From CAYRZF01 sp964428805 (GTDB lineage: Bacteria; Methylomirabilota; Methylomirabilia; Rokubacteriales; CSP1-6): a stretch of 17,202 nucleotides of DNA. The notes beneath the pieces were generated by a model that worked only from the letters and a program-made list of their open reading frames with translations, did not search any database and was not told the DNA's origin. Location of the stretch: contig CAYRZF010000048.1 in NCBI GenBank assembly GCA_964428805.1, positions 1 through 17,202 on the forward strand. The letters run 5' to 3'. The position numbers and the translations under genes are program-made. Shown here in pieces: positions 1-5,945 of this stretch. Each line of letters starts with the position of its first letter. The first letter of the stretch is position 1.

Positions 1-97
1 CGGGCCGGCCAGATGTCCGGCGCTCACGCTCAGGATGAGCGCGCCGCTCACCGGATCACCCGGTCCGCCCGGATCAGGACCGACTGCTGCCCGAGAG
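1..97. other. Left window edge downstream of the toxin gene; no supported gene
   Basis: I see no supportable gene here. On the minus strand a GTG at 49-51 opens 17 codons that run off the window edge, which is too little to call. A short inverted repeat (GCGCTCA at 20-26 and TGAGCGC at 36-42) could form a hairpin downstream of the toxin stop. It has no T-tract on either strand, so it is not a convincing intrinsic terminator. Confidence 0.3.
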
Positions 98-310
98 TCA
101 TAGGCCGAGAGATCGGCGAAGTTCTCTATCGATGGCTTGCAGGTCGCGTACCGGCATGGAGCCGAGTTTCCGATCGATCATCGTGCGCTCCTGCCGCCCT
201 CGGTGGTAGGCCAGAGAGCTGACGACGAGAGCTGGGCGGAGCTTCCTGCCTGACTCATCTGAGAACACGAACCCGACAAGCACGACGTCACCCCGGCTAT
301 AGGCGGTCAT
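98..310 (-). pseudogene. MazF/PemK-type toxin, apparently inactivated by an internal in-frame deletion
   Basis: MazF/PemK toxins are small SH3-like-barrel endoribonucleases of about 105-120 residues; this ORF has 70. Residues 1-40 match the family N-terminus: a GDVV strand, then GRKLRPALVVSS with the conserved Arg-Pro, then YHRGRQE. Residues 42-70 match the family C-terminus (TMIDRKLGSMP, then DLQAIDRELRRSLGL). The middle, which normally carries the second half of the barrel and the conserved Thr/Ser-Asn active-site segment, is missing near residues 40-43 (about 182-192). Both halves stay in one frame. The ATG overlaps the antitoxin stop by 14 nt, the usual translationally coupled arrangement. 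I infer a non-toxic remnant. A naturally short variant is the alternative but is less likely because the flanking family motifs are intact. Confidence 0.7.
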
Positions 311-557
311 ACCGTGAGTCCGTCGGGTTGTCCCACAGTTCCGCCAGCACCGGGTCCGCCTTCGCCGTCAGGGCCAATACCCCCTCACCCTCATTTCCAA
401 GATCCTCCCGGAGCCGCTCTTCAACCGCCTCCAGGACGTACTGCCGGACCGTAACGTTGCGCTTTGCGGCTGCCAGTCGAAGACGACGGCGCACTTCGGG
501 GACCACATCAATGCTGATCCGCGGCCGTTTCGCTGAAGACTCCATTGGCCGCGCCAT
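297..557 (-). CDS. Ribbon-helix-helix antitoxin (MazE/CopG-like) partner of the MazF-type toxin
   Basis: This 86-residue protein probably binds its own operator as a dimer and neutralises the adjacent toxin. Residues about 11-50 fit a ribbon-helix-helix domain: a short strand (RPRISIDV), then two basic amphipathic helices (PEVRRRLRLAAAKRNVTVRQ and YVLEAVEERLRE). The acidic C-terminal tail ends in DPVLAELWDNPTDSRYDRL, the kind of tail that in MazE-like partners inserts into the toxin. Translation starts at an ATG with a very strong Shine-Dalgarno (GGAGGTGA on the minus strand, 564-571, 6 nt upstream). The gene is upstream of, and overlaps, the toxin ORF, the normal antitoxin-first order. It looks full length although its toxin appears damaged. 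Confidence 0.8.
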   Translation of the reverse strand: MARPMESSAKRPRISIDVVPEVRRRLRLAAAKRNVTVRQYVLEAVEERLREDLGNEGEGVLALTAKADPVLAELWDNPTDSRYDRL

Positions 558-563
558 ATCCTC

Positions 564-571
564 TCACCTCC
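564..571 (-). promoter_or_regulatory. Strong ribosome binding site of the antitoxin gene
   Basis: The minus strand reads GGAGGTGA, a full match to the anti-Shine-Dalgarno, with 6 nt to the ATG at 557. It is the strongest ribosome binding site I noted in the window and fixes the antitoxin start. The stop codon of the preceding 57-codon ORF lies inside it. Confidence 0.8.
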
Positions 572-737
572 GAGAGAGAGAATGGCACAAGAACTCTATG
601 GTGTCGATGACGCCACATTCTGAGAGGGGGACCAGCACGGACTGGCGAATCGTGAGGCCCTGCTGCGCGCTCGAGGCGAGGGACGCCGCAAGGAGGCTCT
701 GGGCCAGGGTCGCCACGACCATCCCGCGAGGGCTCAT
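564..737 (-). CDS. Small ORF of 57 residues overlapping the pgpA stop; doubtful gene
   Basis: The ATG overlaps the pgpA stop codon as ATGA, a typical translational-coupling junction, and the ORF runs 57 codons to a TGA inside the antitoxin ribosome binding site. The first 26 residues (MSPRGMVVATLAQSLLAASL, then ASSAQQ) resemble a signal peptide. The rest has two cysteines and no motif I know. pgpA is often followed by cinA in other bacteria, and a decayed cinA start was considered, but the CinA signature AESCTGG is absent. It may be a real small secreted protein, a remnant, or chance. I do not recognise it. Confidence 0.3.
   Translation of the reverse strand: MSPRGMVVATLAQSLLAASLASSAQQGLTIRQSVLVPLSECGVIDTIEFLCHSLSRR
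579..607 (-). promoter_or_regulatory. Weak candidate promoter for the toxin-antitoxin pair
   Basis: On the minus strand TCGACA (602-607, 5 of 6 to TTGACA) is followed after 17 nt by CATTCT (579-584, 3 of 6 to TATAAT), upstream of the antitoxin ribosome binding site. The spacing is right but the -10 is poor, so this is only a candidate. A ribbon-helix-helix operator would be expected nearby, but I see no clear palindrome. Confidence 0.25.
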
Positions 738-1222
738 CGGGGCCACCCGAGCAGAGCCCGGACCCCGGCGAGCAGGAGGAGCGTGTAGGCGCCGGCGATC
801 AGGTCGTCCACGACGACACCGAGGCCCCCCCGAAGCCACTGCGCCTGCCGGGCAGGGAACGGTTTGACGATGTCGAGAACGCGGAAGCAGAGGAACGCGG
901 CGAGCAGGATCAGCGGCGTCCGCGGGAGGGTGAGCACCGAGAGTATCATCCCGGCGACCTCGTCGATCACGATTACCCCCGGGTCCTTTCGGCCAAGGAG
1001 ACGCTCGACCCGACCCCCTGCCCAGATGCCGGCCAGGCAGACACACACCAGCGTAACAGCGAGAGAGAAATTGGAAAACGGGACCAGCCACAGGAGCAGG
1101 GCCGCCAGCAGACTCCCCGCCGTGCCCGGAGCGACCGGCACCAGTCCCGCGCCCCCGGCTGTCGCAACGCCGAAGGCGAGACGGTCAGTCAGCCAGCTCG
1201 CCGACCAGCTCGTATCCTTCAA
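734..1222 (-). CDS. pgpA: Phosphatidylglycerophosphatase A
   Basis: PgpA is an inner-membrane enzyme that removes the phosphate from phosphatidylglycerophosphate to give phosphatidylglycerol. The family blocks are visible in order: DRLAFGVATAGGAG then LVPVAPGTAGSL near the N-terminus, the acidic VIVIDEVAGM, DIVKPFPARQ, and VVVDDLIAGAY near the C-terminus, separated by hydrophobic membrane segments. From the TTG at 1222 the product is 162 residues, a normal length. The start is uncertain. No ATG or GTG lies between the far-upstream ATG at 1294, which would add unrelated residues inside rimO, and the conserved DRLA block. A CTG at 1192 would give MTDRLAFG, close to the usual family start. The gene overlaps the end of rimO and is the last core gene before the toxin-antitoxin region. 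Confidence 0.88.
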   Translation of the reverse strand: MKDTSWSASWLTDRLAFGVATAGGAGLVPVAPGTAGSLLAALLLWLVPFSNFSLAVTLVCVCLAGIWAGGRVERLLGRKDPGVIVIDEVAGMILSVLTLPRTPLILLAAFLCFRVLDIVKPFPARQAQWLRGGLGVVVDDLIAGAYTLLLLAGVRALLGWPR

Positions 1223-2504
1223 TCTCGACGATACGGACGGGGGCGAACCGACCCGGGGCGAGCTCGGAATCCCGCAAGTATACGATCCCATCAATCTCCG
1301 GCGCCTGCCCGGCGGTACGCCCCTCCCAGGGAAACGCGGGGTCCTCGCTCGGGCCGTCCACGAGGACAGTCTGAACGGTCCCGTAGAGACTCTTCTGCCG
1401 CTCCCAGGCGATCCGGTCCTGAGTGTCCTGCACGATCCGGGCGCGCTCGGCCATCACCTCGGGCTGAACCTGCTCAGGCATGACCGCGGCCGGCGTGCCG
1501 TCTTCCACCGAGTAGGTGAAGACGCCGAGGCGGTCGAAGTGGACCTCCTCGAGGAACTCGAGGAGGTTCTGGAAGTGAGCCTCACTCTCACCGGGAAACC
1601 CGACGAGCACCGTCGTGCGAAGCGTCAGCCCCGGGATGGCCTGGCGGAACGCCTCGAAGACCTCCTTCATGCGGCGGGCGGTCACGGCCCGGCGCATCCG
1701 GCGCAGGATTTCGTCGTCGGCGTGCTGGATCGGCATGTCGAGATACGGGAGGACGCGGGCTCCTTGCCATTTCTGGAGGAGGCGCTCATTGACGTGAGCC
1801 GGATGGAGATACATGGGGCGGATCCACGGGATGGGCGTGTCCGAGAGCGCCAGGAGCAGATCGCCGATGTCGCCGTTGCCGGGGAGATCCTTTCCGTAGG
1901 CGAGCGTATCCTGCGAGACCAGAATGGCCTCCTTGATCCCCCGCTCAGCCAACCCCTGAACCTCCGTCACAATGTCCCGGAGCGGGCGGCTGCGATGCTC
2001 GCCCCGGAACTGGGGAATCGCGCAGAAGGCGCACCCCATGTTGCACCCCTCGGCGATCTTCACGTAGGCGTAGGGAACCCGCGAGGTGAGGAGGCGGGGT
2101 GTGGTAGCGTCGTAAAGGTAGCCGGGCGGCGCGCTCGTGACCCAGTCACTGCGCCCGCGCGCTTGATGCACGAGGTCCACGATGCGCTCGAGCTCGCCGG
2201 TGCCGAGGATCGCGTCCACCTCGGGGAGCTCCGCCAGAAGCTCCTGGCCGTAGCGCTGGGAAAGGCAGCCGGTGACGATCAGCGAGCGGGCACGACCACG
2301 TCCCTTGAGCTGGGCCAGCTCCAGGATCGTGTGAACCGATTCCTCGCGGGCGCGATCGATGAAGGCGCAGGTATTCACGATGAGGCAGTCCGCGTCGATC
2401 GCCCTGCCCGCGATCTCCGCGCCCGCCTCGGCCAGCATCCCGAGCATCAGCTCGGAATCCACCTGATTCTTCGGGCACCCCAGCGTCGTCAGATGCACCT
2501 TCAT
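1185..2504 (-). CDS. rimO: Ribosomal protein S12 methylthiotransferase RimO
   Basis: RimO is a cytosolic radical-SAM enzyme with two [4Fe-4S] clusters that adds a methylthio group to a conserved aspartate of ribosomal protein S12. The 439-residue protein has the three domains in order. The UPF0004 domain carries cysteines 10, 46 and 80 (LGCPKNQVDSE, VNTCAFID, VTGC). The radical-SAM domain has the CxxxCxxC motif as C154, C158 and C161 (EGCNMGCAFCAIP). A TRAM domain follows from about residue 370. LGCPKN and the IPQFRG context favour RimO over the tRNA enzyme MiaB. The ATG at 2504 gives the usual family start MKVHLTTLGC but has no Shine-Dalgarno. An extended -10 promoter sits a few bases upstream. 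Confidence 0.95.
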   Translation of the reverse strand: MKVHLTTLGCPKNQVDSELMLGMLAEAGAEIAGRAIDADCLIVNTCAFIDRAREESVHTILELAQLKGRGRARSLIVTGCLSQRYGQELLAELPEVDAILGTGELERIVDLVHQARGRSDWVTSAPPGYLYDATTPRLLTSRVPYAYVKIAEGCNMGCAFCAIPQFRGEHRSRPLRDIVTEVQGLAERGIKEAILVSQDTLAYGKDLPGNGDIGDLLLALSDTPIPWIRPMYLHPAHVNERLLQKWQGARVLPYLDMPIQHADDEILRRMRRAVTARRMKEVFEAFRQAIPGLTLRTTVLVGFPGESEAHFQNLLEFLEEVHFDRLGVFTYSVEDGTPAAVMPEQVQPEVMAERARIVQDTQDRIAWERQKSLYGTVQTVLVDGPSEDPAFPWEGRTAGQAPEIDGIVYLRDSELAPGRFAPVRIVEIEGYELVGELAD

Positions 2505-2515
2505 AGCCGCGCGCC

Positions 2516-2524
2516 ATTATACCA
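2516..2524 (-). promoter_or_regulatory. Extended -10 promoter immediately upstream of rimO
   Basis: The minus strand reads TGGTATAAT: a perfect TATAAT (2516-2521) preceded by the extended TGn element (2522-2524). No -35 match exists at 16-18 nt, consistent with extended -10 promoters. The place where a -35 would lie is occupied by an inverted repeat (GGCCT/AGGCC, 2529-2540). Transcription would be expected to start near 2509-2510, leaving only about 5-6 nt before the rimO ATG. Confidence 0.5.
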
Positions 2525-2554
2525 TCGTGGCCTGGAGGCCCTGACGGGGGATGC

Positions 2555-2604
2555 CCCCTGACCCCGCCCTCTCCCCCCCCAGGGGAGAGGATACAGGTGA
2601 GGGG
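2555..2604. repeat. Imperfect 50-nt inverted repeat, REP-like, between yajQ and rimO
   Basis: Inner arms CCTCTCCCC (2568-2576) and GGGGAGAGG (2582-2590) pair perfectly around a 5-nt loop. Outer arms CCCCTGACC (2555-2563) and GGTGAGGGG (2596-2604) pair with one mismatch. The two helices are separated by small internal loops of 4 and 5 nt. A second short hairpin (GGGGG-atg-CCCCC, 2546-2558) overlaps its left side. The composition and shape resemble the dispersed C-rich/G-rich intergenic palindromes common in GC-rich bacteria. There is no T-tract on either strand, so it is not a standard terminator. Confidence 0.6.
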
Positions 2605-2617
2605 AGGCGGTTAGCGG

Positions 2618-3115
2618 TCAGACGGACCGGTAGTTGATGAACTGAAGCGCGATGCCGAAGTCCTTCTCGCGCAGCATGGCGATGATCCCCTGGAGGTCGT
2701 CCCGGTTCTTGCCCGATACCCGGACCTGGTCCTCCTGGATCGCCGCCTGGACCTTCAGCTTGGTCTCCTTCATCAGCTTCACGATCTCCCGGGCCTTGTC
2801 GATCGGGATCCCCTGCTGGAGCGCGATCTTCTGGCGGAGGACGCCGCCTGCGGCCTGCTCTACCTTGCCATAGGAGAGCGCCTTCAGGGGCACGCCGCGG
2901 CGGTGGAGCTTGGATTGGAGGATGTCCAGCACCGCCTTGAGCTTCATCTCGTCGGGGGCGAGCACCGTGAGATCGGTCTTCTCCAGCATCACCTCGCACT
3001 TCGAGCCCTTGAGGTCGTAGCGGGTGGCGATCTCCCGCCGCGTCTGGTCGAGCGCGTTGGCCACTTCCTGCATGTCCAGCTTGCAGGCGATGTCGAAGGA
3101 ATTCTCCTGCGCCAT
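2618..3115 (-). CDS. yajQ: YajQ family nucleotide-binding protein (UPF0234)
   Basis: YajQ proteins have two ferredoxin-like (RNA-recognition-like) domains and bind nucleotides; some members bind cyclic di-GMP and act with transcription factors. The 165-residue length is typical. Family signatures are visible: the start MAQENSFDIACKLDMQEV, the segment REIATRYDLKGSK, then LTVLAPDEMKLKAVLDIL, YGKVEQAAGG, RQKIALQQGIPIDKAREI, VRVSGKNRDDLQ, and the C-terminal FGIALQFINYR. The ATG is 7 nt after the lolA stop, and a GAGG overlapping that stop serves as ribosome binding site, so it is probably co-translated with lolA. The biological role in this organism cannot be read from the sequence. Confidence 0.93.
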   Translation of the reverse strand: MAQENSFDIACKLDMQEVANALDQTRREIATRYDLKGSKCEVMLEKTDLTVLAPDEMKLKAVLDILQSKLHRRGVPLKALSYGKVEQAAGGVLRQKIALQQGIPIDKAREIVKLMKETKLKVQAAIQEDQVRVSGKNRDDLQGIIAMLREKDFGIALQFINYRSV

Positions 3116-3122
3116 ACCGGCA

Positions 3123-3791
3123 CTACCTCATGGGTTCCAGCGGGACCACGGCCACGCCCTTGGGAGGCGTAAAGGTGAAGAGCCGGTCCGCCAGGCCTGA
3201 GTTGACGGTGATCCGCGTAAAGAGCATCGTGACCGTATTTTCGAACTGATCGTAAAGGACCGCCTTCCTCACAAGGAAGTCGTTCCCATCCACCGTGAGA
3301 ATTAGCCGCGTCAGCACCGGGGTGGGACGCTTGGGGGTGAGATCGAGCACGGGGTTGCCCGCCGCGTCCGTCTTGGCCGCGGGGTTCAGATAGCGGACGG
3401 TGAACTCCTCCCTCACCTTTCCCAACCCCGCGAGGAAGCTCCCGGCCGGCCCCGCCAGCGCGCGCGGCGCCTCGCCCACGTTAACCTGATTCAGGTCCGG
3501 CGTGTACACCCAGAGCGAGTGGCCGTCGGAGACGATCTGCTGGGGAGAGGGCGTCCGGTACTCCCACCGCATCTTCCCCGGCCGCTTGAGGTAAACGGTC
3601 CCCTCTGCCGTGATGGTTTGCGCCAGGCTCCGGTTGAACGCCTCCTGGGTGAAATCGGCTCTGAGATCGGCGACCCGCGCGTAGGCCCCTTCGACTCCCG
3701 CCACCACCTCCTCGAGAGGCCGAGCTGCTGCCGAAGGGGACGGGAGGATCAACACGAGAACGGCCAGAGCGAGCCACAGGACGTTGGCCAC
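3123..3791 (-). CDS. lolA: Outer-membrane lipoprotein carrier protein LolA
   Basis: LolA is the periplasmic chaperone that carries lipoproteins from the LolCDE transporter to the outer membrane. The 222-residue precursor begins with a Sec-type signal peptide (hydrophobic LWLALAVLVLILP, probable cleavage after the Ala-rich SPSAAA). The mature part shows the family pattern: ADFTQEAFNR, then GTVYLKRPGKMRWEYRTP, then QQIVSDGHSLWVYTPDLNQV, and a C-terminal strand region with FTPPKGV. Translation starts at GTG, 3 nt after the ftsK stop, with no good ribosome binding site, suggesting coupling to ftsK. The gene is good evidence that the organism has an outer membrane. An adjacent ftsK is a common gene order. 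Confidence 0.9.
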   Translation of the reverse strand: MANVLWLALAVLVLILPSPSAAARPLEEVVAGVEGAYARVADLRADFTQEAFNRSLAQTITAEGTVYLKRPGKMRWEYRTPSPQQIVSDGHSLWVYTPDLNQVNVGEAPRALAGPAGSFLAGLGKVREEFTVRYLNPAAKTDAAGNPVLDLTPKRPTPVLTRLILTVDGNDFLVRKAVLYDQFENTVTMLFTRITVNSGLADRLFTFTPPKGVAVVPLEPMR

Positions 3792-3794
3792 GGA

Positions 3795-5945
3795 TCACTT
3801 TGCTCGTCGGGCGAGGAAATCCGGGCCGACCAGCACCTCCCGGGGCTTGGCGCCGTCGCCCGGACCGATGATGCGGTCCTGCTCCATCATGTCAATGAAC
3901 CGGGCGGCTTTGGGGTAGCCGAGCCTGAGCCGCCGCTGGAGAAATGAGATGGAGCCCTGGCGCTGGGAGATGACGAGCTGCACGGCATCCCAGTAGATCT
4001 CGTCGCGCTCCGCCACCGCCGCTGCCTCGCCGCCCGCCTCGGCAACCGGCAGCTCCACCTCTTCGTACACCGCGGTCCCCTGCTTCCGGAGGAAATCGCA
4101 CAGCGCCTTGGTCTCCTCCTCCGCCACCCACGACCCGTGAATGCGGACCGGGCGCGAGGCTCCCGGCGGGACGAAGAGCATGTCGCCGCGCCCGAGCAGC
4201 GTCTCGGCGCCGTTGCCGTCCAGCACGGTGCGCGAGTCCACCTTGGAAGCGACCTGGAAGGCGATCCGCGCGGGGAAGTTGGCCTTGATGAGCCCGGTGA
4301 TCACGTCCACCGACGGGCGCTGGGTGGCGATGATCAGATGGATGCCGACGGCGCGCGCCACCTGGGCCAGGCGCACCAGCGAGTTCTGAACCTCGCCGGC
4401 GGAGGCCATCATCAGGTCGGCCAGCTCGTCCACGATGACCACCCAGTATGGGAGCCGCTCGTCCGCCTCGGCCTCGCGGTTGTAGCTCTCGATGTTCCGC
4501 ACCTGCCGGGCGGCAAAGAGCTTGTAGCGCTCGTCCATCTTCCCCACGATCCACTTGAGGCGCGCCGAGGCCTCGCGGGCGTCCGTGACCACCGGCGCCA
4601 TCAGGTGGGGGATCCCTTCGTAGATCCCCAGCTCCAGGCGCTTGGGATCAATCATCAGGAAGCGCACCTCGGCCGGCGTCGCCTTATAGAGGATCGAACA
4701 GATCGTCGCGTTGAGGCCCACGCTCTTCCCGCTGCCGGTGGCCCCCGCGATGAGCAGATGGGGCATCTGGGTGAGGTCGGCGACGTAGGGCGTGCCGATC
4801 ACGTCCTTGCCGAGAGCCAGCGGGAGCTTCCCTTTCGACTCGACGAACTCGTGGGAGACGAGGATCTCGCGCAGATAGACCGCGGCCATTTCAGGATTAG
4901 GGACCTCCACGGCCACGGTCCCTCGCCCCGGAATCGGCCCCACGATGCGGACCGACGCCGTCTTCATCGCCAGCGCCAGGTCGTCGGCCAGGTTCACCAC
5001 CTGGCTGACCTTGATTCCCGGCGCGGGCTCGAACTCGTAGGAGGTGATGACGGGACCGGGGTTCACCTGGACGATTCGCCCCTCGACGCCGAAGTCCTGG
5101 AGCTTCTTCCTCAGGGTATCCGCGTTGGCCTGGAGCTCTTCGCGCGTGCGCCGGAGCTCCGAGGCGGGGAGCACTTTGAGGAGCCCGATGGGCGGAAGCT
5201 GGAACGCCGGCCGGCCGCCCTTGCCGAAGTCGAAGGTTTCCTGCCAGGCCAGTCCACGCTCGGCCAGCCCCGGCCTGGGCTTCGGCAGTTCGAAAACGAT
5301 GGGCGGCGGGGGCGGCTCGAGCGCCGCCTCCGTCTGGGCGACGGGCACCGGCGAAGCCACCGAAGGCTCGGCCTGACGCAGGTCGGCCTTGGGAGCCGCC
5401 GGCATCGGCTTGAACAGCGTCGAAAGCCACTCTCTCAGAACGCTGAGGAGCGCCGCGTAGGAGGCCCGGGTCAGAAAAAGCACGCCGACGGGGATCGCCG
5501 CGAGCAGCACGAGCAGCGCGCCGGCCTCTCCCACCGAGAGGCGGAGCAGCTCGACCACGCCCCACCCGAACGCGCCGCCCCTCGGAACCCGAACCTCCGA
5601 GGCGCGGGCCAGGAGCCCCGTGAAGGACACGAGGAGACACGCCAAGCCGGTCAGGGCGGGCCAGCGGACGCCGAGTCGCTGGCGGAAGAAGGCGCTGACT
5701 CCATAGAAGGCCAGGATCAGCGGAAAGAGATAGCCCGCGTAGCCGAAGGCCCAGAAGACCGCCCAGCCGAGCCAGACCCCCAAAGGGCCGACGGGGCTCA
5801 CCTGGTCTCCGGGACTGAGGCGCGGATCGAAGATCGCCAGCGCGAAGGCAGTGAACGCGGCGAGGGCCAGGGCGAGGATGCCTCTGACTTCACGCACCCA
5901 TCTCCCCGTATGTGCCCTGCTATTCCTGGCCAGTGCTCTTGCCAT
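3795..5945 (-). CDS. ftsK: DNA translocase FtsK/SpoIIIE
   Basis: FtsK is a membrane-anchored hexameric ATPase at the septum that pumps chromosomal DNA during segregation and dimer resolution. Residue numbers are approximate. The N-terminus (about 20-165) has several hydrophobic membrane segments. A short proline-rich linker (about 180-230, with PPPPP) is much shorter than in E. coli FtsK. The motor domain has Walker A GATGSGKS at about 402 and Walker B VVIVDELADL at about 503, plus ATQRPSVDVITG. The C-terminal winged-helix gamma domain (about 648-708), which reads polar KOPS sequences, is present (SISFLQRRLRLGYPKAARFI). About 716 residues is typical of the compact form. The ATG at 5945 shares one base with the rnj stop and has GGAAG 4 nt upstream. 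An in-frame GTG at 5948 is the alternative. Confidence 0.95.
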   Translation of the reverse strand: MARALARNSRAHTGRWVREVRGILALALAAFTAFALAIFDPRLSPGDQVSPVGPLGVWLGWAVFWAFGYAGYLFPLILAFYGVSAFFRQRLGVRWPALTGLACLLVSFTGLLARASEVRVPRGGAFGWGVVELLRLSVGEAGALLVLLAAIPVGVLFLTRASYAALLSVLREWLSTLFKPMPAAPKADLRQAEPSVASPVPVAQTEAALEPPPPPIVFELPKPRPGLAERGLAWQETFDFGKGGRPAFQLPPIGLLKVLPASELRRTREELQANADTLRKKLQDFGVEGRIVQVNPGPVITSYEFEPAPGIKVSQVVNLADDLALAMKTASVRIVGPIPGRGTVAVEVPNPEMAAVYLREILVSHEFVESKGKLPLALGKDVIGTPYVADLTQMPHLLIAGATGSGKSVGLNATICSILYKATPAEVRFLMIDPKRLELGIYEGIPHLMAPVVTDAREASARLKWIVGKMDERYKLFAARQVRNIESYNREAEADERLPYWVVIVDELADLMMASAGEVQNSLVRLAQVARAVGIHLIIATQRPSVDVITGLIKANFPARIAFQVASKVDSRTVLDGNGAETLLGRGDMLFVPPGASRPVRIHGSWVAEEETKALCDFLRKQGTAVYEEVELPVAEAGGEAAAVAERDEIYWDAVQLVISQRQGSISFLQRRLRLGYPKAARFIDMMEQDRIIGPGDGAKPREVLVGPDFLARRAK

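Noticed and set aside
20..42. Hairpin downstream of the toxin gene as a terminator
   Set aside because: It is only a 7-bp stem with a 9-nt loop and no T-tract.
582..623. Thirteen-codon plus-strand ORF divergent from the antitoxin, preceded by a purine-rich stretch
   Set aside because: It is too short and lacks a promoter or any conservation that can be seen; the purine run is the complement of sequence next to the antitoxin ribosome binding site.
864..2561. Long plus-strand ORF (565 codons) antisense to rimO and pgpA
   Set aside because: It is opposite well-conserved RimO and PgpA coding sequence, has no recognisable domain, and its composition is that expected of the antisense frame of GC-rich genes.
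2568..2590. Stem-loop between yajQ and rimO as an intrinsic terminator
   Set aside because: The stem is strong but neither strand has the following T-tract; it is reported as part of a repeat instead.
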